Source: Lepidonotus clava
Lineage: Eukaryota > Annelida > Polychaeta > Phyllodocida > Polynoidae
Assembly (NCBI GenBank): GCA_936440205.1
Contig: OW387150.1
Location: forward strand, 32,101,795 to 32,165,794
Direction: 5' to 3'
DNA: 64,000 bases
The notes under the pieces were generated by a model that worked only from the letters and a program-made list of their open reading frames with translations, was not told the DNA's origin and ran no database searches. Made by a program: the position numbers and the translations under genes. Positions 10,681 through 21,430 of the stretch are shown one piece after another (positions within the stretch are counted from its first letter, which is position 1; the number at the start of each line of letters is the position of its first letter).

Positions 10681-10920
10681 GGCCGTATTCCATATACTGA
10701 AAGTGCACTGCCGATGCACTGCCGATATACTTTTGGCAGTGCCTATGTATTATTGGCGGCACTACCGATAAATTTTACCAACCTGTTGGTAAATTTTTCC
10801 TGCCGATTTTGTACTGGCTGCCGATTATGCACTTTTGGCCACCGATTATACACTTTCGGTTGCCGAAATTGCACCGAAAGTATGGGCTGCTAGTATAGAA
10901 CATTACCATGGAATAAGGGC
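10681..10920. mobile_element. H-family (TTAA group) element
   Basis: It begins GGCCGTATTCCATATACTG after TAAA and ends ATGGAATAAGGGC before TTAA (10921-10924). The body is built from repeated TGCCGATT and CACTTTTGGC words plus an internal palindrome, TTACCAACCTGTTGGTAA. No coding capacity. Confidence 0.65.
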
Positions 10921-10924
10921 TTAA

Positions 10925-11576
10925 ATTCTTTGTAAGTCATCTGTAAAAGATTGACAGCCATTTTTCAGTATGCATATGGGTGTATGGGTCTACTTGGGCC
11001 AATGCTTCCATTATTAGAAATCCAAGTTCCAGCACGCAGATATACCTTGAGTATAACGCTGGCTATATGCCACATGGACAAGCAGGTGATCCCCTTTGAC
11101 ATGTGATCCCTGAGTCTGTATATTGTATACCTGAGCTCATCTACTTTAATGTGGAACTATTGGAACTATTTTTTCCCAGTCTTGTGAATGGTAGCATGAA
11201 CACTGAAAGCAGGGAATTCCCAGCAACACCACTCATGTTTAAATTGCATGTTCAGAGCCTATCAATTATTCTGAATGAAAGTGTGCAGGCGGATTTTATT
11301 TGAATTTGGTTATACATGTTAAATGGACTTTTCCATATTCGCAAAAATTGTCTGATGAAAAAATCTTGTATAAATGAATAGACCTTAAACTCCAACACAA
11401 CATCATCATCAGAAAAATGTTAGAATCTTAGAATATGAATCTTAGAATATGACTTTCATTTTGTTAGATTTGAGAAGCATTTCTTTTATTCATAAGTATT
11501 CGTGTGTGTCAGTTTCTGTGACAACACGTTCATAGCTAGTCTACCGATCCTAATCTAAAGTATATATTTCCATATG
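10925..11576. other. No feature seen
   Basis: AT-rich DNA. A 66-codon frame at 11103 has no recognisable domain, and a short local repeat, TCTTAGAATATGA, lies near 11433-11452. Confidence 0.4.
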
Positions 11577-11580
11577 TTAA

Positions 11581-12031
11581 GCCTGGTTTCAACCAAATGA
11601 TTTAGGGTTTTCATACCTGAACGATTAGAAACGATTCCAAACAGTTAGAAAGAGGATAAAATCGTCCTGCATTTCGTCTTTCTGAACTGAATAACTATAG
11701 TTGTTTCCACTAATTAACCAATTACTAGGTATCTGGATGATTCTGGGAGGTTCCTGGGAATCACTAGACGGGAGATAAACAGAGAACAATAACTTTAATT
11801 GCCTTTGGAGGAAATCCTTGGCTTCGATCGTGAGGAAAAATTTAACAGGTTAAATATTTTGTTGTTTATAGATCTGTCATGCCTGCAGTCGTATACTTTC
11901 GTTGCAGTCTTTTACCGAATTTTTAACCACCGATTTGTTGTTTCCAAAGAACGATTTTGTAAAGGACCGATTTCTAAATATTTCCCAGTCTAGCTGTCTT
12001 GAGAAAAAAGTCGTTCAGTGGAAACCCATCC
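11581..12031. mobile_element. E-family (TTAA group) element, copy 3
   Basis: TTAA (11577-11580), then GCCTGGTTTCAACCAAATG; the right end is TTCAGTGGAAACCCATCC followed by TTAA (12032-12035). It is more diverged inside than copies 1 and 2. Its right TTAA is also the left TTAA of the next element. Confidence 0.75.
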
Positions 12032-12035
12032 TTAA

Positions 12036-12395
12036 GCCGGGTTTCCACCGAACGGCAGTCTTCTCAAGACAGACTAAGACTTAGAAAAGATTTGGAAATC
12101 GTTGAAGGTATTCTATAAAATCGTTCAGTGGAAACACAAAATCGTTGGTCAAGGCATTTGTTAAAGACTGCAAATGACATTTGCTCAAGACAAAAGTAAA
12201 AGATTTATCAAAGATAAAATATCAAACTTGTTAGATTTTTCTCAAGACAAAAGCTTACGATTTCCTCCAAGACCAATTAAAGGTAATTATTCCTATTGTT
12301 ATGTGAATGCTGGGTCTTCAGACAGATAGAAATAGTTGTCCAGGACCTCCCTGTGTCTTCCAGATGCCTAAATTTCCATCGTTTAGTGGAAACAA
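12036..12395. mobile_element. E-family element, copy 4, chained to copy 3
   Basis: It starts GCCGGGTTTCCACCGAACG directly after the shared TTAA and ends near CATCGTTTAGTGGAAACAAC, without an intact right TTAA. The interior carries CTCAAGACAAAAG repeats and CAATTAAAGGTAATTATT. Confidence 0.65.
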
Positions 12396-12959
12396 CCAGT
12401 CATTCATTTATACTTTTAAGATTTTTTCATCAGACAATTTGCTGATGGTGACAATTTTTTTTCCAGTTATTTGTAGTCGTCATCTACTCTCAACCTGAAT
12501 CCCACCTATGCAGGGAATTTAGGTGACCCTCCTGTCGAAGGGTCCCTTTCCATTTTTTAACTATATGCCCATAGTGAAGTCAATTTGAATGTGTAAGCCC
12601 CTGTGAGATTTGGTTTTATTCGTTTTACTATAGGTATCTCTCGCAAAGCTTAAGGTTGGTCACCCATTGTTCTTTTCTTTTTTTCTTCTTTTTCGCTTCG
12701 ATTCCAACTATTTCTTTCATACAAAAGCTCTTTCAAGAGTTACTAGAGACCCCCAACGACATCGTGCCAATTCATCCAATTACTTCTCTTGATCCAATAC
12801 TTCTAACGCGCAGACATAGGCCCCCCACCACACATTAAAGAGCAATCTAACAAAACCCCTTACGATAATAGAAAGAGAACAGGGGTTGTTCGGTGGGGGA
12901 CCTCCCCCCTCCCCTCCCCCACCCCACCCCTATTATTGAAGATTTGGACTTCACATCGA

Positions 12960-13150
12960 GGTTGGAAACAGGGGTGGATCCTAACGCCCCCCCCCCCCCC
13001 CCCCCCCCCACCCTTCCTTTGGCTGCATCCCTAAACTTCAAAAAGAGGGGAAAATTTCAGGTGTGTTCCCGCAAATGCACACTATTTTAGCCTATATGAG
13101 CCCCCCCCCCCCCCCCCCCCCACTCCCCTTTCAAAATTATTGTATCCACT
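12960..13150. mobile_element. C-type (hAT-like) MITE
   Basis: The left end is CAGGGGTGGATCCTAACG and the right end, ATTGTATCCACTCCTATTG, is a degraded inverse. The body has two long poly-C tracts (about 12987-13009 and 13100-13122) and a CGCAAATGCACACTATTTTAG block also seen at 21.3 kb. CAGGGGCGGATCC ends are typical of non-autonomous hAT elements. No clear 8-bp duplication remains. Confidence 0.6.
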
Positions 13151-13289
13151 CCTATTGCTAAAGGAATCGTCTTCAACCCATACATACTAGTTTTAAGAAC
13201 AATAACCACAAACGTACACAAGAAGGAATCCTCAAATTGTTCCCAAAATCAAAATAACCAAAGCCGCCAAATGATTCAGCCTACATTAA

Positions 13290-13564
13290 TTATAATACTC
13301 CGCGTCCTTTCCGTACGTACGTGGGCTCTGTGATGACGTCACAGCGGGTCGTAAACTCTTTGATCAATGGCGCCGCCACTGCCGCCCCCTGGGAGCGGCC
13401 AGTCGAACTAAGGGGTGGTTCCTCCTCCTCCCACCCACACATTCCCCGCGGCGGGCTGGTGGTTCGTTTATAGGGCGGCACACTGCGCGGACGGCGGCCA
13501 CTTGTACCTGAGATTAGAGACGCCTTGCAACCACTCCGCCGCACTACCACTACTCCTCTATAAG
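13290..13564 (+). promoter_or_regulatory. CpG-rich promoter and candidate first exon
   Basis: A CpG-rich block contains a CRE palindrome TGACGTCA (13334-13341), GGCGCCGCCACTGCCGCC and CCCCGCGGCGGG. A possible TATA-like TTTATAGGGCGG lies near 13468. About 90 bp further on, CTCCTCTATAAG meets GTAAGAG at 13565, a good 5' splice site. The natural reading is promoter plus non-coding first exon on the plus strand. I see no start codon followed by a protein-like frame, and the downstream exon is not identified. The same exon end and donor are repeated downstream. Confidence 0.5.
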
Positions 13565-14705
13565 GTAAGAGCTGCTCACTCAACTGTTCACAGAAGTACT
13601 TATTGAGGTACACTACTCATTCATAGAGAACTGCTCATTTTTACTGAATGCTCAGGGGTGTCAGGGATGTTGAAATACATTTCTTCTTGTACACTCTTTA
13701 CTTTGTGAGTTGCTCACCGGCGTTAAGAGCTTCTCACAGAAGTACTCACTTATAGAGAACTGCTTACAGAAGTACTTACTTCGAGAGAACTGCTCATTTA
13801 CTGAATGCTTGTGGGTATTGGGGATGGTTAAACACATTGCTTCTTGTGTATTCTTTACTTTGTGAGTTGCTCACGGCCGCACTACCACTACTCCCCTTTA
13901 AGGTAAGAGCTGCTCATAGAAGTACTTACTTATAGAGAACTGCTTATAGAAGTACTTACTCCGAGAGAACTGCTCATCTACTGCTCAGGGGATAGGAGAC
14001 GTTAAAACACATTGCTTCTTGTGTAGTCTTTACTTTGTGAGTTGCTCTTCGCCGCACTACCACGACTCCTCTTTAACGTAAGGGCTACTCCCTGAACTGC
14101 TCATAGAAGTACTTACTCTTAGGGAACCGTTCATGTACTGCCCATGGGTGATTGGCTGGGGGAACACATTGCTTCCTGAAGACTCTTTACTTTTCAGTTG
14201 CTCAAAGGCGGCTCCCACTACCCCTTAAGGAAAGAGCTGCTGTCTGAATTGCTCACAGAAGTACTCACTCATATAGAACTGCTCATAGAAGTACTCAGAA
14301 CTGCTCGTTTACTTAATGCTCATAGGGGTGGGGGATCTTAAACATATTGCTTCTTTTGTATTCTTTACTAGTGAGTTGCTTACCAGCGGTGCCCATTGCT
14401 AAGAGCAAGTACTCACTCAGAGAGAACTGCTCATAGAAGGATTCACGCATAGAGAAATTCTCACTTATTGCTCATATCATGGTAAAAACATAGGGCTTCT
14501 TTTATATTATTTTCTTTGCGAGTTGTTCATCGGCGTCGCCCATTCCTTGGAGCAATTCAAGATGCCCTGGGGGATTCTTCACTGAACTGCTCATAGAAGT
14601 GCTCACTCTTAGAGAAATGCTTATTTACTGTTCAGGGGCATATGGGATGGTAAAAATCGTGAGTTGTTCACCAGCGGCGCCTATTTCTAAGAGCAACTCA
14701 AGATA
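13565..14705 (+). repeat. Degenerate tandem array repeating an exon-intron junction
   Basis: About seven units of roughly 140-177 bp follow the first-exon candidate. Landmarks recur in order: GTGAGTTGCTCACCGGCG-like, GCCGCACTACCACTACTCC, TTTAAGGTAAGAGCTGCTCA, then AGAAGTACTTACT, GAGAACTGCTCA and TTGCTTCTTGTG. The GAGTTGCTCA landmark occurs near 13700, 13861, 14038, 14194, 14371, 14518 and 14660. The donor-like AAGGTAAGAG is intact at 13903, altered at 14078 (AACGTAAGGG) and lost at 14230. Decay increases with distance from the promoter. It could also be a transcribed regulatory or minisatellite array. Confidence 0.7.
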
Positions 14706-15141
14706 CCTTCGGGGGACTCTTTATCATTTCTCGCAGGTTTTAGTTGCACTTGGAAGTTTTCGGAGTATTCACATGTATACATGTTAGCTTCTTTAATGTG
14801 CATTAACCGGTGATATTTGAGGCCTCGAAAGGGGTTATATTGAGTTTTAGCTAGATAGCTACGCAAACGGTTTACTATACGTTTTAACTTACATGATCTT
14901 TTTATTCTTAATCTATAGTACGTTCACTCTTGTGTGGCATCACTCTACGATGAGTGCGCTTGTTCTTTGAAAGGAGCTAAGTTACTATAGAAAACGCCGC
15001 AGCCTACACAACAGGAATATTACAGGAAATGTTTCCAGGAAAACCATTGTTTTATTAAAAAAAAAAGAAAAGAAATGCAATGCTTTGCTATAGTCGGTGG
15101 TTTCGGATGAAAAACGGCATATCCTTTAGCCAGGTAAACAA
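14706..15141. other. No feature seen
   Basis: AT-rich DNA after the array. No repeat ends or coding frame are recognised. Confidence 0.4.
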
Positions 15142-15525
15142 TTGAAAACTACTTTGAAGGATTATTTCTTATATCAGTTTGGCTTAAGCACACTCACGAT
15201 ATCTCATTTTGTCTCCCGCCAACTTAGGAGCGTGATAGAAATGTGTTTTTTTTTACAAGTATCGTCTCATACTTCACAAGTTGCCGAGGTATATGTTCAG
15301 GAAAGACACTTTCCTGATTACTTATTTCAAACTCTAAAGGTACGGGGTACACAGCAAAGGGGGCATTTTCCCATAGTACAGCTTTCGTCGCTAGTTCCCT
15401 TTGAAGAGTCCCTGCTCTTTCTTACCGCTCTCCCGGCCAGGGGAAGGAGGCGGGAATGTTGTAAGTGCTGTGCCCCGGCGGGCAATGAGAAAGTATCACT
15501 TGTCTTGATGGGGACAAGCGATTGA
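15142..15525 (+). CDS. Unrecognised 127-codon open frame, probably not coding
   Basis: One of the longest frames in the window that does not come from an identified repeat. The predicted product has no signal peptide, membrane segment or domain I recognise. Its second half is basic and cysteine-rich (around RRRECCKCC). The DNA turns GC-richer near 15340-15520. There is no clear promoter or splice context, and the overlapping minus-strand frame is also open, which argues against selection. A chance frame is most likely. Confidence 0.12.
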   Translation: MKTTLKDYFLYQFGLSTLTISHFVSRQLRSVIEMCFFLQVSSHTSQVAEVYVQERHFPDYLFQTLKVRGTQQRGHFPIVQLSSLVPFEESLLFLTALPARGRRRECCKCCAPAGNEKVSLVLMGTSD

Positions 15526-17440
15526 GGGACGAACATATGCCACGAAGGTAATTGCGTCTGCTTCTTTTGTAAGATAATCTACAACGTAGAGGTTCACTTT
15601 TTTAGTCTAATTAAGTACATCCTTGAAACCCATTGTTTTGTCGGGGTTGTTTTTTTGAATAAGTATTTATTAACTTAGAACAAGTCTCCCCCTACTGCGG
15701 TCCCATGGCAGATGTAGCGGGGGGGGGGGCAAAAGAGCCAGACATACTGCTTAGTCGCTTCACATTCCCTAATGATTACACGGGAATCTAAAGCGACGAA
15801 GAAGTAGGAAGAGCCAGACTTAAAGACTAACTTTATGATTAACCTCAAGGTGCCTTCCATTAAGTACGTACACACCAAGAGGGGGAGGAGGGGTCTGGGA
15901 CTTTTGAAGATGCGTACGTACTTTAGGCCCCCTACGTTCGTTGATTCTCAAAAATCTGGAGTTAAATCACTTGCACTTTTTATAGGGGGGGGGTGGTTTG
16001 CCATTTCAATATGGCTGACTCTGGATCCACCTTTGCGGTCAATAAGTACATCGCATCATCATAATCCATTCAAATTTCCTGGCTGGAAACAAAGATTAGG
16101 CTACTTAATAAAGGATGCGCGAGTAGAATTCAGAAGATGTCTTTTTTTACGGAGAATAACCTGTTTAGAAAGCGCACATATAAGAATTAATCCGTCTCTT
16201 GCATAATACAGAAAATGGTTGACCTTCGCTCAAGGAATGGACTACTGATTAATATTAGAGATAACCTTGACGCATGCGCAGAACAAAATGGATTCTACTA
16301 TAGGAGACAGGAGACTGATATAGCTCTATACCTTATATTATACTTTTTTATACATCCTATACCGATCAGAAAATTACTTCAGCCTGCTACGGCAAGCCAC
16401 GGCTTTTAGGAACTGTGTCTTGTATATGAGATGTCCTTGACAAGTACACAGGACAAAACGGTCCTGAATCGACCAGGCGTTTGTAGTAGAAGACAATAGG
16501 ACAACTTGTATACTTCTACACTGGCGAAGCGATCACCAAAGGGAGTGCACTCACTAGGTAGGGTTTTTGTATATTAGATATACCAAAAGCGTGCCTAGTG
16601 AGTGGTAAATTTTCTTTTCAAAAGCTAAGTAAACGCACATATAGTTTTTACTTTGTTTTGCAATAGGATTGTACAGTTGTTTGAGGAGCGAGTGTAGGCA
16701 CTTGTGTTTTTGCTTCACGCCAGCTATGCCAATTTTATACATACATCCTATAGCGATGTAAAGTATAGGCCTACTATGGTGAGCCAGAGCTTTTAGTAAC
16801 ATAATCATGGATATAATTAATCATTCGGTAGGACATATCAATATTCACAGATAATGCTTACAGACTTTTAGAATTATTTTTTTGGAAATTATCAATATCG
16901 GATAGGATCTCACGCAACGCCATACCATATGGGCCGCAATTAAGGTCTTGGGTGAGCATCGGCACAAGGAAAAACTACGGAAACCAACTCTTCTTATTAA
17001 TCTTGAGACTTTTATTTCAGATCTTTGCTTTGAGAATTTCGCAATCGAAATAAACTCTATGAAACCTTTCAAGGTAGTGTTTAGATAGCCATTGTTTTTA
17101 TTGGGTTTTGTTTTATTAGGCCTACAGATATCACAGAAAACATGTCACAAAATAAACGTTTTGCAGTTTTCAATTACATTTCCCTGCCCGGCACACAAAC
17201 TGCTTTCAGTTGAACACGGCAAAGGTAATCAATTCCAAACCGAACAGTGGACAATTTGAACAGACAAATTGGTTTCTCTCGTTTTCAAAGTTATAATTTT
17301 GATGCGATTATAAATCCTGCCTGTTTTCTCCTGTAATGTAATCGGAAATTTCTTTTGAGCATGGAGGTGCGTAGTTCGCGCGGGGCCCGCTTGGGGGCGC
17401 GTGGTGGCTGCTGATAACCGGCGCGTTCCGTCCACGTCAT
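15526..17440. repeat. Mostly unique DNA with one diverged local duplication
   Basis: No gene is recognised. TACATCCTATACCGATC... near 16343 and TACATCCTATAGCGATG... near 16742 begin two diverged copies of a sequence that continues through CTACGGCAAGCCACGGC-like text to GCTTTTAG. Poly-G at 15720-15729 and short open frames throughout show no domain. Confidence 0.35.
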
Positions 17441-17830
17441 CAGCTGGTTCCGCGCATGCGCATTAGGCCTGTGTCCCACTGTGGGCGATTTTGGCCACTG
17501 AGATTTGGGCAATTATCTTAATTTTAATAATAGTTACCCATACATGCTTTATACCATCGGAAAGAGAATTCAAAATCCTTCCGACTAATATGTAACTTGT
17601 TTATAGGTAGCAATTGTTCGGACTGGCTATTATCAAAATCGCGAGTGGAATTGGCTAGTGTAATACAGCCTTTGAAGGCAACCAATCAGAGTGATTCCCC
17701 GCCCCCTCCCTCCCACCACACTGCCCACTCTGTAACTGATCAGGGCTGTGATTACTTTCCCGCCGTTTTGCCGTCAGACTTCCCGCCCACAGGCCCGCCA
17801 CCAAGTAATTGTCGTCTGCAATCCCTGATT
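17440..17830. promoter_or_regulatory. NRF1/E2F-like regulatory patch interrupted by a B element
   Basis: An NRF1-type palindrome CGCGCATGCGCA lies at 17451-17462. A GC-rich block at 17695-17812 has two E2F-like words, TTTCCCGCC (17756-17764) and TTCCCGCCC (17780-17788), and a C-rich Sp1-like run. A B-type element lies between them. These motifs usually mark promoters of housekeeping or cell-cycle genes, but no exon is visible nearby on either strand. Confidence 0.4.
17466..17672. mobile_element. B-family (TTAA group) element
   Basis: It begins GGCCTGTGTCCCACTGTGG and ends TGGCTAGTGTAATACAGCC before TTTG. It carries the family core, ATACCATCGGAAAGAGAATTC. It sits between the NRF1-like palindrome and the E2F-like words. 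Confidence 0.65.
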
Positions 17831-18158
17831 TAAAAAAAGAATGGGTTGTCGTTCCGTCAGGGATTTTCTCCGTTTGTTCAAGCCTTTGATTGAAAAGAAC
17901 ACTGACGTTTTGCTGTGGCTTTGAATGGATTATGGGGCTTTAGATATGGTTTGTGAGCATTCTTTTAGTTGTAGATTTACTTTAGGGGAACCATACTGAA
18001 GCGAAATGAACGTTTTATGCGGTGACGTTTTGTGGGAATTGCTGGTGGATAAGTACTTCAATCAATGGCTATTTTTCTGTGTACTGCAAATGTCACCTAC
18101 AGACATACATGTTGTGGAGATCGCTATGTTTCTTTGTTAAGGAGGTGCATCTGCTAAA
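17831..18158. other. No feature seen
   Basis: Short frames only, including one that runs on into the A-type element. No splice-bounded coding segment. Confidence 0.35.
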
Positions 18159-18508
18159 CCCAGACAAGTTGCGACACAACAGAACCATTGCGCAACCATA
18201 TGTTTTATTGGTCAGTCTGTTACTTAATGAGATGGCATGTAACAGTTACATTATTGATGGTGAGGTTGAAACCTCACTAAATTAGAACATTATAATAACG
18301 TCATATTTTGGTGAGGTTAAGACCAAACCATAACAGAATGTTATAAAAACCTCAGTTTGGGTTGAGAACGTAACCAGAACATTATAATAATGTCACAGTG
18401 CAACATTACAGCACCAATGTCATTGGGAGTCATCAAAAGAACATAACAAGAACCAATACAGTACCAATGTTGCTGCAATGTTATAATAACATCACATCCT
18501 TGGCTGGG
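18159..18508. mobile_element. A-type CCCAG element
   Basis: It begins CCCAGACAAGTTGCGACAC and ends ACATCACATCCTTGGCTGGG, with AA on both sides. Internal AGAACATTATAATAACGTC and GGTGAGGTTRARACC motifs occur as diverged direct and inverted copies. About 350 bp, non-coding. Confidence 0.85.
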
Positions 18509-18519
18509 AAGAATGATGT

Positions 18520-18625
18520 AATAATAATAATGCTTTGTAACATTTTAACAACGTCCTGAGTCTTAACAATAACGTTTTCTGACGTACTTTAACCTTACAA
18601 TAACGTTCTGTGGTGTCACATCCTT
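18520..18625. mobile_element. A-type element fragment
   Basis: It contains AACAATAACGTTTTCTGACG and ACAATAACGTTCTGTGG, then TGTCACATCCTTTCGGG, matching A-type interiors and a decayed terminus. It lies just beyond the complete copy. Confidence 0.4.
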
Positions 18626-18841
18626 TCGGGAGCTATACCATTTCCCTTTGAATTGCGCTTTTACTTCTCAGCCCATCTTTTTCCTCGTGTTCTAGACGAG
18701 ACGAGATGCCGTGAGTGACCCTACTACCCCCAGGAGTATGTGTACTTGTTTGTTGCAATGCATAGAAAAGTAGGCCTTTCCCAATAGAAATCTGGAGGTC
18801 ATGTCAACGACCACGTCATAAAAAGTCCCTTTTAACCTAAA

Positions 18842-19272
18842 GCCTTATCCCCACGGACGAGAGATGGTTGAGAATTGTGACCACGGACGGAGGGACTTTT
18901 GAACCAGTAGACAGGCTGGAAGCAAGTTATTATAGAAGCCATATGTTTATCTGATGATAAAAACGGCTCACGAAGAAAATCGCATCTTCATTGAAGATAA
19001 ACATAATAAACATACCTTATATATTGGTGGAAAAGATTGCCTACACAACAGGGGTATTTGTTGTCCACCAGCCTGGCACCAGTTTCTGGACCAGCAAGAA
19101 CTTGTTCATTCTCCAAATATTCATTGTCCATTGCATCCCAAAACCTTTTTATTATCTGCTGATTTTTTGTCTGGCGAAATTTTCGGCCGACCTTTAGAAA
19201 GTTGGCCAATAAAGAGTTTATCTTGACGATAAATTTTATCAGCCGAAAAATTTCCATCCATGGGGACAGGGC
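18842..19272. mobile_element. G-family (TTAA group) element
   Basis: The left end is GCCTTATCCCCACGGACG after TAAA. The right end is CCATGGGGACAGGGC followed by TTAA (19273-19276). About 430 bp, with self-complementary blocks. Its frames have no transposase signature. It belongs to the TTAA group by its termini. Confidence 0.6.
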
Positions 19273-19276
19273 TTAA

Positions 19277-20110
19277 AGTTTGTTTCAACACTCCCCGAGA
19301 AAGACACTAATCCAATTTTATTGAGGTTTGGTTTAAATTTCCCTGAGATTACACTCGTGTTTTAACACTGATTTATATCCTTTTATTCATTGGTGCTAAA
19401 TTTGTTTAAAATAGAATAATTTGTTATAATTTGCTTTTACAAATTTGATTCATAGTTACCCTTTCGATTTATAATAGACACTCATGAGCCACTGTGCCTG
19501 AATTCAACATCTAGACTTGGTTGCCCAAAAGTGTTTTTCATACATATTTAAGAACTATTCATGGAGGCTGGAGAAAGAGGAGACTGCCCTTGTAGAAAGT
19601 ATGTGACTCTTGGGGTGCTGCCGTGATTCGTTTTACTAAAGTACGTCTAGACAAAGTAAACACCGACATCTCTAATACTATTCTGTGGCCTCCGGATGGA
19701 ATGTATATTGCCACATAGGAATCGGAATAACAGGCTGTGCCCAGAGGATCTTACAGATCATTTAACCCTTTCCTGTCACTATGAACAACCCATTAACACT
19801 TCGCAGTATCTATAGTTATTAGCAGGTAAATATTTGATAATTTAACTGCCGATTTAAACCATATCTCAGCACACACCCGTACCTGCTATCTTACCCCTGA
19901 TTATGGTAATCACCATTGTGAATAAGCACTATAGATCCAATCACTAAATAGAGAGGATACTGGGTTATGAGATTCACATCAGGTTTACACTTTAAAAGAA
20001 TAAAGATGTATCTATATATCACATGTATAATGGAGTTAAAACACCTACAGAGGAGGTCTGATGGGTTTAAGACAGAATTTGGATATTTTTATATATCTTG
20101 GGGACATAAA
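19277..20110. other. AT-rich DNA, no gene seen
   Basis: No repeat termini or coding frame recognised in about 0.8 kb. Confidence 0.4.
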
Positions 20111-20329
20111 AATAGATACCTTTCACTCTATTTGAAAGAGAATTAAAAACCTTTTCTTATGGTGTATAATATGTTCATGATTAACCTATATTCCCACTGC
20201 CAATTTTTGAAATCGGTAGTAGAATCAGCTAGTAGAAAACAGGCTTTATCCTGACAGTGTCAACGCGTGTCCATAGGGATCGCGACGACTCAGTCCATAA
20301 CATTACTTACGGCTACCTCCTTCCGGTGC

Positions 20330-20410
20330 ATGGCGTCCATCTTGACGAGAGTGGTGCAGAGTGGCAGACATGCTCCTATCACCCACGTACAAATCAAATT
20401 AACCATCTAA
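20330..20410 (+). CDS. Presequence-like short frame, copy 1
   Basis: ATG at 20330 opens a 26-codon frame starting MASILTRVVQSGRHAP and ending at TAA. The N-terminus is free of acidic residues, with spaced arginines and hydrophobic residues, as in mitochondrial targeting presequences. An ETS-like CTTCCGG lies just upstream, and the start region reads GCGTCCATCTTGAC, close to a YY1-type GCCATCTTG. That arrangement is common at nuclear genes for mitochondrial proteins. No strong donor follows, so it may be a decayed duplicate of a first exon. I cannot name the parent gene. Confidence 0.3.
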   Translation: MASILTRVVQSGRHAPITHVQIKLTI

Positions 20411-20928
20411 CAGGAGAAGTAGCTGATTTTGACACCGATTATTTGGTAATTGCTTACTTTAACCAGTAATATCACGACTATACACCTTACATACCATTCA
20501 AAGAGAATGAAAAACCTTTTCTAATGGTGTATAATATGTTCGTGATTAACCTATATTCCCACTGGCAATTTTTGAAATTCGGTATTAGAATCTGCTAGTG
20601 GAAACCAGGCTTTGACCTGACAGTGTCAATGCGTTTCCATATGGGGTGCGATGACTCGGTCCATAACATTACTTCCGCCCTCCTCCTTTAACCAGGGATA
20701 TGCCAAAAGACTGTACATCCTACATACCAATCAAAGAGAATGAAAAACCTTTTCTTATGGTGTATAATATGTTCGTGATTAACCAATATTCCCACTGCAG
20801 ATTTTTGAAAGCGGGAGTAAGATGGGCTGGTGGAAACCAGGCTTTAACCTGACAGTGTCAACTGCGTGTCCATAGGGGGCGCGACGACTCGGTCCATAAC
20901 ATTACTTCCGCCCTCCTCCTTCCGGTGC

Positions 20929-21021
20929 ATGGCAGCCATCTTGACGAGAGTGGTGCAGAGAGGCAGACATGCTTCTACCACCCACCTACAAATCAAATTA
21001 ACAGGCTGTCAGCAGGAGTAG
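20929..21021 (+). CDS. Presequence-like short frame, copy 2
   Basis: ATG at 20929 opens 30 codons starting MAAILTRVVQRGRHAST and continuing THLQIKLTG. The ETS-like word and an exact GCCATCTTG surround the start. The two copies agree at most codons, but the C-terminal few residues differ and both reach a stop. A functional first exon would need a donor before the stop, and only weak GT sites (for example GTAGCA near 21018) are present. Duplicated exon remnant or 5' leader of an upstream open frame are both possible. Confidence 0.3.
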   Translation: MAAILTRVVQRGRHASTTHLQIKLTGCQQE

Positions 21022-21242
21022 CACTATTAGGAGTATATTTTCTGCTGCCAATTGAATGCACCAGGACGAGAGGGGCATGCGACCTTCCCCCTTCCTGCTC
21101 TCCTCCTTCTCGCCCCATTCGTTTTATGTGAGATACTCCAAATTGACACTGTGCATCTTAAAGAATATTATCTCTAATATTTGTGACATCGTCATACCGC
21201 TGCTCAAGTCGAGAATAGTGCAATTCCACCTTAAGGATAATC

Positions 21243-21430
21243 AGGGGCGGATCCAGATTTTTTGGATCCGCCCCCTTTTTGTTGGAGACTTAAACTTGCC
21301 AAAAAGAAAAGAACATGGTGCGCATGCACGCAAATGCACACCATCTTAGTACTTAGCCTATATTATGTGTATTTATCCTATATGTGGAGACCCCCCCCCC
21401 CTTTTCGATACCCTGTTTCCGCCCCTGGGA
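21243..21430. mobile_element. C-type (hAT-like) MITE
   Basis: It starts CAGGGGCGGATCCAGATTT and ends TTTCCGCCCCTG. A perfect local inverted repeat GGGGCGGATCC/GGATCCGCCCC lies in the left 40 bp, and the CGCAAATGCACACCATCTTAG block is shared with 13.05 kb. The right flank, GGATACAC, only loosely resembles the left flank, AGGATAAT, so the 8-bp duplication is unproven. Confidence 0.7.

Larger units (their letters stand above)
20115..21030 (+). repeat. Three-copy direct array mixing a B-element half with a promoter/start-codon segment
   Basis: Three copies begin with AAAGAGAAT near 20135, 20500 and 20733. Each runs through CTTATGGTGTATAATATG, a B-type right end (GCTAGTGGAAACCAGGCTTT) and CCTGACAGTGTCAA. 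They continue through GACGACTCGGTCCATAACAT, ACTTCCGCCCTCCTCC and, in copies 1 and 3, TTCCGGTGCATGGC plus a short reading frame. Copy 2 lacks the part from CTTCCGG to just before TAACCAG, which explains its 233-bp period against 365 bp for copy 1. The duplicated unit therefore joins mobile-element sequence to a gene-start-like segment. Confidence 0.75.

Noticed and set aside
20257-20469. 70-codon frame starting at 20257 as the coding frame of the array
   Set aside because: It shares residues with the frame at 20925 because of the duplication, but it uses a different frame from the presequence-like ATG and is absent from the middle unit.
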